Assembly: GCF_029784165.1 (NCBI RefSeq) | Contig: NC_073694.1 | Location: 45,305,639-45,369,638 of the forward strand | Direction: 5' to 3' | Length of the DNA stretch: 64,000 bases | From: Wyeomyia smithii | Lineage: Eukaryota > Arthropoda > Insecta > Diptera > Culicidae | Shown here: positions 46,199 to 57,744 of the stretch, piece by piece | How the letters are laid out: every line of letters starts with the position of its first letter | Position numbering within the stretch: the first letter of the stretch is position 1 | Translations under genes and position numbers: made by a program | The notes under the pieces: model-generated | Seen by the model: the letters and a program-made list of their open reading frames with translations, nothing else | The model's database searches: none | What the model was told of the DNA's origin: nothing

Positions 46199-46850
46199 AT
46201 TACCCTGGAAAATGTCATTAAAAGAGCGGGGATTAACACGAGTGGCACAATATTCCAAAAGTCAGTTCAACTGTTTGGTTCCGCTGGCGATATCGACATT
46301 GTGGCTCGGACTTTTGTTAAGATGGCCGAAGCCAAACGGCTTGGACTGGTAGCTGCCGACAACGATACCAGCAGAGAAATTCATCTGCACATTATGACAG
46401 AAAATCGTGGATACTTTAGTCTCCGGAGAACGCTCCGATCGAGTAAAATTCGTCGCCGCAACCATCTACGAGACGCTGATCAGACCCGTAGTCCTCTATG
46501 GCCGTGAGACATGAAAACTGCTTGTGGAGGATCAACGCGCCCTTGCGGTTTTCGAGCGCAAGGTGTTGCGTACCATCTTCGGTGGCCTTCAGATGAAGAA
46601 CGGAACGTGGAAAAGGCGAAAGATCCACGAATTGCATGAGCTACTTGGGGATCCATCTATCGGCCACACAGCTAAGGCTGGCAAGTTGCGGTGGGCTGTA
46701 CATGTCGTGAGTATGTCGGACGGCAGCTTGGTAGAGATGATTTTTGAGACCAATCCGTCAGAGATGAGATGAAGAGGTGCACAGCGGGCAAGGTGGATCA
46801 GGTAGAACCTTTCGGAGACAATTCATCAGATGGACTCAAATGGACTAAAT
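46199..46850 (+). pseudogene. Non-LTR retrotransposon fragment, reverse transcriptase and C-terminus (right piece)
   Basis: Continues the element of 38885-39427. It reads FNITLENVIKRAGINTSGTI, FQKSVQLFGSAGDIDIVA, DNDTSREI, GYFSLRRTLRSSKIRRR and, after a frameshift near 46480 and a stop in the GHETW-like block, EDQRALAVFERKVLRTIFGG, LQMKNGTWKRR, AKAGKLRWAVHV. The RT catalytic box, expected as FADD, reads SAGD, so the enzyme is dead. These RT and post-RT blocks are common in non-LTR elements of Diptera. The left edge is the outer hAT's right target duplication. Confidence 0.85.
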
Positions 46851-46854
46851 GAAA

Positions 46855-47339
46855 ATCAATTTCTGGAGTGTTTGTATAAATTTTTGTACCAATGGTGCTC
46901 AGTTTTATTGACAATTGTACTAATTTAAGCACGGCTCGGGAGAGACTGTTAGTGTCAGTAGTTTGTTTACTTCAGTTAGTGTCAGTTTAGAATTGTTTAC
47001 TTATCCGAGTTGTTTCATTATTTAATGCGACTTCACAACTTCATATTTGCGATTTGAAACGAAACTATAAGCGATATATGAATACACACTACGGGTTCTT
47101 TTATAACTTAATGCGACGTCATAAGTCAACATTGGCGAATTATTTCAGATAAATATGTGATGCTCGCTATGTATTCTTACGTGTCAGTTTATTAGAACAT
47201 GCGACCAAAATCATTCCTTTTAATAAAAAACAGCGAACAGTAGCAATTATTATATATTTTTTATCCCTTTCTATTCATACTACAAGAAATAGTAAATTAC
47301 AAATGAATTTCTTTAATTTTCAACATTCTTTTCATGTGG
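46855..47339. other. SINE fragment and unassigned sequence
   Basis: ACGGCTCGGGAGAGACTGTT with GTGTCAGTAG (about 46932-46963) is the body of SINE family A, on the plus strand and truncated on both sides. Just before it, AGTTTTATTGACAATTGTAC also occurs inverted near 30335-30354. The rest holds GCGA-containing AT-rich sequence like that further downstream. No gene. Confidence 0.5.
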
Positions 47340-47445
47340 GCACACGCTGTAATATTTGGGTATCCATCCGGACTCGAACCTTGAACTTTTAGATTGTCAA
47401 GCGGTATTCATTCCACTCCTCCGTGGTCTCGCTATCGATAATCTC
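47340..47445 (-). mobile_element. tRNA-like SINE head (third family)
   Basis: Read on the minus strand: GCGAGACCACGGAGGAGTGG (A-box-like) and, about 50 bases on, AAGGTTCGAGTCCGG with a perfect Pol III B box GGTTCGAGTCC. Spacing fits a tRNA-derived promoter. The part after GGATGGATACCC does not match the other two SINE families. It does not fold as a full tRNA with acceptor pairing, so it is not called as a tRNA gene. Confidence 0.55.
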
Positions 47446-47739
47446 TAAGTTTTGGTAATAACTTTCTAATTTCATCGCATAAATTACCACGAGATATCGT
47501 AAAGCATGAATCTAATTAGATTTCGTATTGCGAGTTAGTTTGTAAATTTATGCGGGAATGTTCGTTGTTTATATTTCGGTTGAACTGCCATGGACGCTCG
47601 ATGAGCTGAGTCAATTGTTTAAACAAAATTAAGTGATTTTGCCGTTTTCAACAACAATTGAAGGTAAGTTTTCAACAAAGATATGAAGCAAAGTAGTGCA
47701 TAGATGATCCGAGTTGTTTGCAGATGTCCGTGGTTCATG

Positions 47740-48662
47740 TTTTTGAGAAGAAGCAACTCCGTTTAGCGACTACATTTATGTGTGATATTATGTAGTAATG
47801 CGGATGGTTTTCGATTTTCACGCATAGCCGTCAATGTGTAAATTAACTGCGAGTTTGCATTGGAGAAGTTAATTGGTGTGTCAATCGGGAGTTATTACCT
47901 ATTTATCGCAAGAATTCCGCAAAACAAAGTTATATGCGATGAAATTGGTCATATAAGGTAATGATCTATCGTAGTACTTTGTGCGATGTAAGCTGTGCAA
48001 ACATTAGCGGCATCTAGTTATCATAAATTCATTCCTTTACGGTGTTACGGTGTACAATACGATGTGATACATGAGATATTTGATTTTCACGTATAATCAT
48101 CACTTTGTGAAATTAATAAGAGTTTGAAGAGATATGATATGAGCTTATCTGTATTGCTATGCGAGTACGTTACACATATCGCAAGAAGTTCGCAAAACAA
48201 CACAATATGCGATGAAACACTTGCGTTGCTCATACAGCTATACGATGGTGATGTACCATAGAACTTTATACAAGGTAATCCATGCAATCTTATGCGATTT
48301 TTAGTTGTCTCGGAGCTGTCTGGGCTTGTTATCATTAATTTAGTCATTAACGGTGTTGCAAAATTATGCCTTTGGCGACTAAATTTATATAAATACGATG
48401 TGATATGGAAGATATTTGCTTTATACGTATAATTATCACTTTGTGGAATTACTACGAGTTTGAACAGGCACGATATGAGTTTATCTGTATTGCAATGCGA
48501 GTATGTTACACTCATCGCAAGAAGTTCGCAAAACAACACCATATGCGATGAAACACATACGTTGTTCATACAGCTATACGATATTGATGCACCATAGAAC
48601 TTTATACGAGGTAATCCGTGCAATCTTATGCGACTTCTGGTTGTCTGGGTAGTTAGAAGCAT
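47740..48662. repeat. 336-bp tandem repeat, about 2.7 copies
   Basis: The block TCGCAAGAAGTTCGCAAAAC occurs at 48179 and 48515, and AATACGATGTGATA at about 48056 and 48393, so the unit is about 336 bases. A more diverged copy precedes them (TCGCAAGAATTCCGCAAAAC at about 47907). ATATGCGATGAAA and TATGCGA motifs recur inside each unit. A 191-codon minus-strand frame (48087-48662) is open across two units because 336 is a multiple of three. The protein shows no known domain, and the third copy does not keep the frame. Confidence 0.75.
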
Positions 48663-48829
48663 TCTCTAAATTTTAGCTGACTGAGTTGAGGTTGCCCTGG
48701 TTTTTTTTAAAGCAAAAAAGTCTGGATCGAGCACATAATGATGTTCGGATAGGCGGTTTAAAAAAAAAATTACGTCAACGCACTTGGTCCATGACAGCTG
48801 ATTTCTAGTTTCCTGGGCGTTCCACTATT

Positions 48830-49770
48830 CAAAGATCTTGTTCCACTGGGTTCAACCCATTGTACACTTCCAGCTTCAGCGATTTTTTGGAAACTGGATT
48901 GGTCGTAGAATTGCGCCAGATCGTGGCTCATTCTTCATCTACATACGCCATCCTAAACCTCACCGCCAAAAATGGTTCGAAGCACACGTCTTTCGCAAGT
49001 GGTCTTGGAAGTGTGTAGTAAATTCTTTTTTTATCTACAACACGCCTGCGAATTTCTCTCTTTCAGTGATAGTCTGTCGTTACCAGTGATCCGAGATACC
49101 CAAATTCATCCACCACCTCGAACTCATCTCCGTCGATACTTGGTCATAAACTGTATTCACTTTCAATCTAACTTTTTCTGCTTCACGCTTCAGATTGGTG
49201 TACTGTTCAGTAACCGGCTGGAACCGAAAAGGTCCACGTCGTCAGCAAATCAACGGTAAGAGATTTGTTGAAAATCGTGTCTCGCATGCGGAAGATTGCA
49301 TGTTTCATAACACCTCCAAGCGCAATTTTGAACAGGAGCCAAGAAGGCAACTGCGTGTTTTTCAAGAGGCCTGGTAACGTGCCTGAAATCTACACAAACC
49401 ATCGATCGTGGCCAAAATCAGTCTTGTCAGTTTCGCAGAGAAACCATAGGGATTTGATATTCATGACACTTTTGGAGGATCTGCCGTAGCGTACAGCTTG
49501 ATAACTTGATAACTTCCCAAATCTTCTTGCTAGCGGCGAGAAACGGCAAATGGTAATTTGTGAAAGACCTTTGTTGGATGTACCGTGGAATCTCGGTAGC
49601 TCCTAAATTCCATCTTCTCGATCTTCTTGTATGTAAATTGGTAATTGGACTCCCTCCTTTCACTTCTTCGGTAACTGTTCTGTATTCCAGAACCTGACTG
49701 GTGCAGACAGGAAGCCAACCTGCCATAGCATAGGGGGCACTGCTTGATGGCGTCCTCAACTTCACCTTTT
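48830..49770 (-). pseudogene. Non-LTR retrotransposon fragment, minus strand
   Basis: Broken minus-strand frames give, in order from 49765: CTLRQILQKCHEYQIP (RT block normally followed by HLFIDFKAAYD); LFKIALGGVMKHAIFRMRDT, matching LFNIALEGVMRRAG; DTIFNKSL; an ADDVDL-like block that has lost its frame; REAEKVRLKVNT; DGDEFEVVDEFGYLGSLVTT (with indels); RTIFGG; and AEAGSVQWVEP. This is the same general family as 38885-46850, but a different copy. It spans RT to the C-terminus, is heavily frameshifted and lacks the endonuclease. No target duplication identified. Confidence 0.75.
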
Positions 49771-49993
49771 GCGAGTGTCCCTTATTTGCTGTGCTAACAA
49801 AGCCGTTCCTTGTGTCACTTTGATCTTTATTTTCTGTGCCATTCAGGTGTTTATCGTATCGTCCCTCACATGTTATGACTTAATTAGACCGGATATTACC
49901 GATTTTTCATGGGTTTACCTTCACATGCACTGACGAAGCTACGCATGCAGCATCAATCATAGTAACCCATGAGTCAGCAGAAAAAAATTGATA

Positions 49994-50944
49994 CCGTAAA
50001 CTGGGGTGACTTTGATCGCCGGGTGACTTTGATCACCGGGGTGACTTTGATCACTCTACCCTTTTTTTTGAATTTGTGATAAAAAGCGCTCGAAAAGCTT
50101 GATATTTGTCGTAATCTTCACTAATTATGTTTAGATATGTCTAAATTGCTACTATCCATGCACTTCCAGCTATTAAAAGAGTGTTATTCATGCTAAAATA
50201 TTGATTTGAAAATAAAGTGGATTTTGAGCGATTTTTATTGCATACAAACAATCGGTTCAAGCAAATACAAAACAATAAGCTGCGATACGTAAAGTTTGTT
50301 TATTTTGTGCCCAGACTAGTTTTTAAGCTAAAAAAATGTTAATACTACGATTTTCATTCTTGCTTTTCTAATTTTTTCCTCAAAGGTAATGTTGAGTCCT
50401 AATAAACTCAATAGTACATTATATGTTTTTTTTCTCACAACAACCCAAGCATCACTTAACATGCATTTTTGGACTATTGGGTAAGCCATATTCCACGTGG
50501 ACTAGTTTTTGGTGATTTTAGACCCCCTTTCCTCTCCGTGGACAGTCGTTCACATAATTATCCTAAAATTTTGTACAAATTTTGGACGCTCACATAATAG
50601 ACTGTTGACGTGGAATGTGAATAACCCCAGAATTACTTTTTCATATAGATAAACTCATTTAAGTCGTTTTCAATTATTCAAACTTGGTAAAGCAGTATAG
50701 TTTCACTTCAAATTCATCAAAACAATGAAGTGATCAAAGTCACCCCGGAATGATGATCGATGTGGAAATTGTTGGGCACCTTCAAAAACAGCAGAACTGT
50801 TGCTAAACCTTTGAGGTAGTGACATGATCTTGCTCAATGCGTGCCAGTACTCATTTTAAAAATGTCAAACAATTTGGTTTTCAGTACATTCTCAAAATAT
50901 TTAAGATATATTCAAAAAAGTAATCAAAGTCACCCCAGTTTAGG
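49994..50944. mobile_element. 951-bp TA-flanked inverted-repeat element (MITE-like)
   Basis: TA (49992-49993) then CCGTAAACTGGGGTGACTTT at the left; at the right the inverse of CCTAAACTGGGGTGACTTTG, then TA (50945-50946). The left subterminal region has three direct copies of GGGTGACTTTGATC, and a GATCAAAGTCACCCCGG copy lies at about 50733. TA duplication points to the Tc1/mariner superfamily. It contains no transposase. An internal segment from about 50465 (GGGTAAGCCATATTCCACGTGGACT) and its partial inverse near 50600 look like a nested older element. Confidence 0.85.
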
Positions 50945-50954
50945 TAGCTCAATC

Positions 50955-51960
50955 AGTCGAACTTTAACCTTGAGGGCGAAAACAGTGAAGCTACCCCATT
51001 CAGAAGCGTGCGCGTTCAAGGAACGGTACCCCGCCGCGTCGAAAACGGACATCCTGCGGCACTTTGGGAACGTCGGATTCGTCCGTTCCGGCATCTACAA
51101 CATCTTGGTACTATTGGACAAGGATCAGAGCATTGAAAGAAAGCCCGGTTCCGGACGACCGACGACCAAGAAGCGAAGGATGCAAAAGAGGAAGGCCGAG
51201 GGACAAGTGGTTACATCTACGACGAACATGGACATACATGGTAAAAAGCGGCAGTCCCGCTCACTTGGGTCGGAGCTGCAGGTAATGACGGAGCGGCAGC
51301 AGTTAAATAAGATGCTCAGGTCGATTTTACTGGCGAATCGCGACGTGGCGGTGGCGATGGACGGCAGAACCTATCTCACCCTGGATGGCAACGACTGGCA
51401 GGGCACTTCGTATTTTATTTCCCCCACGAAGGGAGTGACCTCCAAGTTGAGGTTCATTCCACACACCATGTTCTCAAGAAGGTGCTGCTATGACTAACAA
51501 ACAGCGCTATGGGGCTTTCAAAGCCACTTTTTTTTCGCTTCGGAGTGGCCGTGAACAGAGCAATTTATAGTACGAAGTGGCTAAGTGCCTGTCGAAAGTT
51601 GCGACGTTCATCAATAAATACCGCCGTGTTCTGGCCGGGTCTGGCGTTGGCGCACTACTCGAAGCGATCATTGGAGGGGATGTAGCGGATGTGGTACCGA
51701 AGTCGGTGAGCTCGCTCAACGTCCCTATGCTGCGTCCCATGGAGAATGTCCGGGCAAACCTGAAGCGTGAGATCTATTTTAACAATTTTGTCGCAAAAAC
51801 TGAGGAGGAACTGATAAATAAAACGAAAAAAGAACTCAAAAACACGTCCACACGCATGCTTCCGTCCGCTATGGCGAATGTTCCGGCTAACTGCTGCAAG
51901 GCCGCCCCCAAGGGCGTAGTTTTTTTTGCAAGTACTTAATTACCCTCCATGGGAAGTTTA
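50955..51960 (+). pseudogene. Mariner-family transposase remnant (ITmD37E-like)
   Basis: The N-terminal part (frame ending 51497) reads SEACAFKERYPAASKTDILR and GIYNILVLLDKDQSIERKPG with SGRPT, the helix-turn-helix and linker. It continues with LANRDVAVAMDGRTYLTLDG and NDWQGTSYF, carrying the first catalytic aspartate (AMD-.TYLTLDG). A frameshift followed by a TGA near 51485 breaks the frame; after it KVATFINKY, a scrambled second-aspartate block (the expected FWPDLASAHY is lost), then LRPMENVRANLKREIYFNNF with the third acidic residue, and VAKTEEELINKTKKELKNTS. This matches mosquito ITmD37E mariners. The left end touches the TA-flanked element at 49994-50944. No terminal repeats identified. 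Confidence 0.85.
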
Positions 51961-54900
51961 ACAAACTCAATTATCTGTCTTAGTTTTTATATCATTTTCC
52001 CAAAAAGTTCTTTTTTTTAAATGCAAACGTTGTCGGATTCTTTATAGGTAAGGAAATAACTTCCTTAGAACACAGGCTACTGCTGTTTCAGGAGCAGACT
52101 GAGAATTAAACATTGAAAAAATAAACAACGCGTCTACGGTACGGCGCGTGAGGGCGAGTTACCCGACACGTGTCTTCTGTCAATCAATTTCTGATTCGGG
52201 CTGAGTTGTGGTGATCTCCAGGTGTACCAATACTACGCTAGAAGTAGGTATTACATGTGGTCATGTTCATGGAGGTGGTGAAGTCAATTGGACGAAAGTC
52301 TCTGTTAACATTAAAGAAACGGCCTTCAATTCTCAACTTTCACTTTTTGTGATCGATTGGCAACCTCTTAATCACGGGTTTCTGCATTTTTTAAGTAATC
52401 AGTTCTCACTTAACCCAGATAGCTCTTTGTGGTGTTATTTCAGAGTCAGCAACCGACTTTTGAGAGACACATGCAACTCGACGACCTACCGTTATCGAAG
52501 CGGAACGTCCTAGATACACTAAGGGAAGGGTAACTGGCTCTTTACATATAAAAAAGGGAAATTCATGCTTCAATTTATTTATTACGGATCATTGACGCAG
52601 CGCTGAACGAGGAACGTTGGGACCAATTGATGAACGACGCACAGAAGAAGAGACGAGGGACATACCTTGAAGATACGCGTTCCGGCCAACGTAGACTTGT
52701 TCTGAAAAATCACACGAATTACACGGGATGCCAGAAGTAGCACACGGCTTATACAGAAGCTTCGCCGCCGGGGTAGAAGGCCTCAGAGCCATGGTGAACC
52801 GCATCGAAAATCACGTGTCCGAGTAGCGATAAAAGTACCAACACCGGGGAAACGATTCCGGCCACTCGTGGCCAAATGGCGAAGTCCACGGAGGAGGAAA
52901 TAACAATTAATAACAACAATTAACAAGAAAACTACATTACTTAACCTACCTTACATACTAGAACTCTACATCTAATATTTAATTTTACAACATATCTTTC
53001 ATAGTCATTTCGTTTTCGCTCTTTCTCTATGTGCCTGTTGGTTGCCAAAATGTGTAGGTACTGTTCTCGTTGTGCCTTGACGTAAAATTAACACACTGAG
53101 CGCAATGAGTGTGCGAATGACAGCCTTGCCTGTAAGTAAACGTAGAAGCGACGAACCAGGCTAGCAATTTTTTTTCGGCCTTTTGAGCTGGCTAAAGGCA
53201 CCAAAACTCACAGGAACGCTTGAAAAGCTATAATTTTTCATATTTTTCCAGTTTTTACAGCAAAACCTCTGTTGGCTCTGTTGGTCAGTGTAATCAATGT
53301 AAAACATTCAAATTTTAAGGTTTTTTTAAATCTGGTGCTATAGAGCTTCAAATATGTCGTTTTTACATGTTTTAATCCTAAAATTTGGTGTGATAACTCA
53401 AAAAATGTATATAAAAGTAGCAAGGTGACAATTTTTCATAATGTTCTTATGACAAAACAGGTTTTCTGTAAAATATTTCAATTATTTAGCTACCATCGAA
53501 CAGCGAACAGCCTATCGCTTCTAATAATATTACGCTTTCTACAGAATCTTTTACCCGGCCAATCCCTCTTGGCAGTGCACAACAAATCCATATCGGAAAT
53601 CAAATTAACACCCTCCTCGTCCTTCTGTAATCGTCAAAGCCGCATCGCTTTACAGTATAGAGGGCAGCCTGCGCTCTGTCTCGCCTGGAACTAGTTGGAA
53701 CAAAATCTTGATCGCACTGTGTGGGACTGCCCCTCCGCAGCAGCCACCTGTCAGTCATGATTATCGTTGCTAATTTTTCGTAGAACACCCAGTAGCAAAA
53801 ATCAACCGGCATTCGTTGGAAATTCATCATCGTTCGGGCTCAGCTCGGCAGCAGCGGCTTCCAAATAATGCCATGACTACCGGTCTGGCTGTCATACGTT
53901 TGACACAAAACGAGAAGCGCATCCCTATGTATGTGTGTACGCAAAAGCAGACATATAGGTGCGGTAATTAACGCTAATTAAACGTGCATTTTAGCAATTT
54001 TTCCTGTGCACACTGCTGCACAACGTGCGGTAGCGGGAAATTGTTATTTTTTTCTGCTGTCTTCGTCGCAATCCGAACAGATTGTGCGTTTTTTTTCTCT
54101 TCGACTAACATGCGATGGCTTCGTTGCCCCGACATCATATGACAGTCTGATAGCGTGTGCAGTGGCTCTCGTTTACTCAGGAAGGATGCTGGAAATCAAC
54201 GCAGCTCACAGCTCAGCGGCCTCACGTTACGTTTCGCATCCAGCACGAACAGCCGTTTAGAGAAGAAGTTAGCGTTGAAAAAAAAAAAAAAAGACGAGCA
54301 GAAAAAGTTGTCTAACATATGTGACACTTGTGCACCGGCCGGAGAATAGGATTTGGAAATCGGAGAAAGAACACTAGCCACTGTTTGGGTGGCTTTTGAA
54401 TCTGTTTTCATTCGTCCACGATTCCGTGCGACACGATGCAACTTTCATTGCGGTTGTACTCCACTCCATACCACATATGTACACACGTCCTACGTTAATA
54501 ACTGCAATCGGTGAACTTTCCAAAGTTGAGATTTGCAGCAGCAGCAGCGCATCGTTTTGAATGAACGTAAAAGCATACGTTTTGAAAAAATGATGATAGT
54601 GCAAAAACCGTTTTTCTTTAGTGCCATGAATTATGAGCATCGCAATTAGAATCGCTGCGCTGCTGCACACATTCCCTTATTTCATGGATCTTTAAATAAA
54701 ATAAATAATCCATGGTGCAGAGCCGGAGGGAGATATCCAGGCGGGGACACGACTGTCGGAAGGATTAGAATGCCCAGCCGCCAGTTTCCGTGCTAGGTAC
54801 GTGTTCACTGCTAATGGCGACATTCATGGATGGCTGATTTGAGATGAGATTAAGTGCGGTTGAATGTTACGACTTAACCCAGGGAACAGACAGGGAATAT

Positions 54901-57265
54901 GTGGTGTGCAAGCAGCGGATGCAATCGTAAGTCTCGTCCGGCCGGGAGGAAAGCCCAGGGAGTCAAGCACGGAAGCTGGATGAGCAGAAAGATCAGGTTA
55001 AATTATCCACGTTGATTGGGATGAAATGTTTTCACCTTACTACAAATGGCCGAAAGGATCAGTGCACTTGGAATTTCATTCGAGGTGTATTTGTTTGGAA
55101 AATTATAGCCTCCTTCTAAACAACACTGAAAAACAGTCCCATTTTAGTTTTCCGGCAGCATTATTTGCGCAGTTATTTATAATTAGCTCTTCCAATTTCT
55201 TGAGGGCCTAACGGCCAGCGGGTTAACACTCTAATTTCATGCTTTCCTCTGTACAACCCATCGTCGTCGGGGGTGTCTGAGTTCCACAAAAGAAATCCCG
55301 TCCTTGCTGAATTGCAGCTTGGAGTGTGTAAAATTTTGGACTACAAAGGAAAAGCACTTACGTAAAAGTGAACTACGACTGGCTGGAAAGGGTTTTTCCT
55401 TTCTTCACATAAAAATCTGTCCCCGGATCTCTGTGGCACTGTTTCGACTCTAGCACCCTTTCGCTCCGTACGGATCTTTTTCGAAAGACCAGACCACTCT
55501 GGTAGAGCAGAAGGGCAGTTCAAGGCCATCTGTAGCGACTTGCTTTTTCGGAGGCATTTATCCGCTGGGGGGTGGTAATCCTTCGTTATCATATTTTTCG
55601 CTCCCATGCTCGCAGTTTTATGCGTTTATATTTTGTTTGCCGTACTTGCCCATAAAGACGTTAGATTTAAAGGCGAAAATGTTTCGGAACAAAGAAAGCT
55701 GGCTTTCTGTGGGATAAGGGATTGCTGTAAGTGCTGCTGAGCTAGCAGCCCAGTTCAGGGACCATCGCTACTGTGCTCCATTGTATCGCACAGCTGCTGT
55801 TCCTGTAAGTGGAAATGATATTACAGGCCATGAAGAGCACTGGGGCAGAATACTGTAGCTCATGTGTGAAATATTATGTTATTCCGGAGAAAGATAATGT
55901 TGCTGAAATACGGCTTTCGCATGACAAGGAGATGTTTGAAAAATAAACAATCGCTGCTAAACAGTAATGTTTTCACATCGATCGAAATCGAGTAGGAAAG
56001 CAGCTTTTGCACACAGCTGGCCATCGTCATTTTACTAAACTTATAGGTACATGTAATTTAATTAGTACTGGTTTAAAGTCATAAACTGAGCGAGGTACGC
56101 TTGGTGAATAGCACCGACAGTGACGTCGATCCAACAGTCGAAAGGAAATCCAACAGATCCTGTTGTTTGTGCGGAAACGGAATTCTCCTCCAGAAAATCA
56201 ATTTCAATAGCATTATTGGGTGTTCGGGTTGCTTGCAGCAGCAGCTCCAGAAGGCATCCTTGTTTCCGTAGATAACCGCTGCTGAGTTATGTACGGTACG
56301 TTTCCAGACTTGCAAGGAAACTAATTAAACTCCACTGGACAGGAGGATGTGCGCTTCGGGATGAATGCAAGATATTCGAACAACGCTAACGTTATTCAGA
56401 CGAACTGCAAAATTACCCGGAAAGTACCTTGAAGCTTATTATTTCGCAGTTTCAATTGAATTAACGAATCTGTCTGTTATGAATTCCATTGCCGGAATGG
56501 TAATTCTCACAAGTATTCCTTTGCTAATGAACAGAATTGAAAGATGTGTATGAAAGCACTCTCGTCTTTCGATGATTAATTAGGTTCAAGTTAAAATCCG
56601 CTTTCCAAAATATGGTACAAGAGGCATTCCACTGGTATTAAGCAAAAAAATACTAAAGCCGCTGCTATCTGTTTTTACACATACCAAAATGATAATATTC
56701 TGGATATCCTCGCTCCCGTAATAACAACTTTTCGCTACCAATCTGAATGAAACCCAACCATGAATTTTTCATGAAACGAACCGACCAAATTAATCGTTCT
56801 TTGTAGAATTCTTTGTAATTTTTTGATGTATGAAGATAAATCCATGAAAATAATTAGTTACGAACCAGTGCTCCTATCCTAAGTATGTGGGTGAAACTTG
56901 CAAATCTCACCCACCCTCTATACATTTGTTTTTAAATCTGACAGAGATGTGGTAGCATGTGGATAGTTGTTGAGTTATGCCAACGATGCAAACAGCTTAA
57001 GGCGATTAACTAAAAGCTACTGGTTAATATTTCAGTTTCATCTGAGTATTCATCCACCTCATGTTAGGTAACGAGTGGGCCTTCCAGCTCGGATGTACCA
57101 TTACGATTTCGTATTGTTCAATTATTTCGTGAAAATTTGGTGTTAAATCCGTGCATTCTTCGTGAATATCGGCTTAATGAGATGAATAATGGAGCAGTTC
57201 CCCTATTTAGAGTGTTTGATGATTTTACTGAATCCAATTACTGAATAGTCACTAAACTGTTCAAT
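51961..57265. other. Mostly unique; no gene recognised
   Basis: 52590-52870 carries a plus-strand segment ALNEERWDQLMNDAQKKRRG and YLEDTRSGQRRLVLKNH, broken by stops, then a run of (AACAATT)-like units at 52900-52930; this looks like a transposon 3' end, but I cannot assign it. 53200-57250 has few repeats and many unconvincing frames on both strands. 54721-54796 is open between an AG and a GTACGT, but its acceptor lacks a pyrimidine tract. Confidence 0.35.
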
Positions 57266-57269
57266 TATT

Positions 57270-57330
57270 TTTACGCCGATTTTGGAATTTACGCGTTTTT
57301 TACGTGCTGCGTATCTCCCGCGTAAAGAAA
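57270..57330. repeat. Decayed CGCGTAAA-type repeat fragment
   Basis: GGAATTTACGCGTTTTTTACG and CCCGCGTAAAG resemble the units of the mini-element at 60184-60337. Confidence 0.5.
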
Positions 57331-57744
57331 GCTTGGGGAGCATGAATAAATTGCGTTGCTTTTTTCAGGTTTACATGACCCTCTCTCACTCCTTCATCGT
57401 AGCATTTCGTCACAAATTTGCAGACCTGCCTGTAGATAAAAACGTAGCTTTATAACAACCTCCCCCCTCAATGAAAATTTTATTGCTGTTTTATCGAAAA
57501 CATACGTTGCATTATTATAGAATAAGAAAAGACAAGAAAGTATCAAAAATGATACCAAACAGACACAAAAGTAACAAAACACATTTCTTTTTAAATATAA
57601 TATTTACGACGTACCTTGGCTGGACCCCCCCTCTCCCCTCGTCACTTTTCGGCACGGTTCGTCACAAAACTGCAAAATGCCCCTCCCCGTTCAAAGGCAA
57701 AGTCATTTATTTAAGTTCCCTTGAAAGTATTGGTTCAAATCAAT

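Noticed and set aside
47340..47445. Possible tRNA gene with a perfect B box
   Set aside because: No acceptor-stem pairing or anticodon arm could be drawn; it fits a SINE head better.
48087..48662. 191-codon minus-strand frame
   Set aside because: Open only because it spans a 336-bp tandem repeat; no domain, and the older unit does not keep it.
54721..54796. 76-bp open segment between an AG and a GTACGT
   Set aside because: The acceptor has no pyrimidine tract and the peptide is unremarkable; too weak to call an exon.
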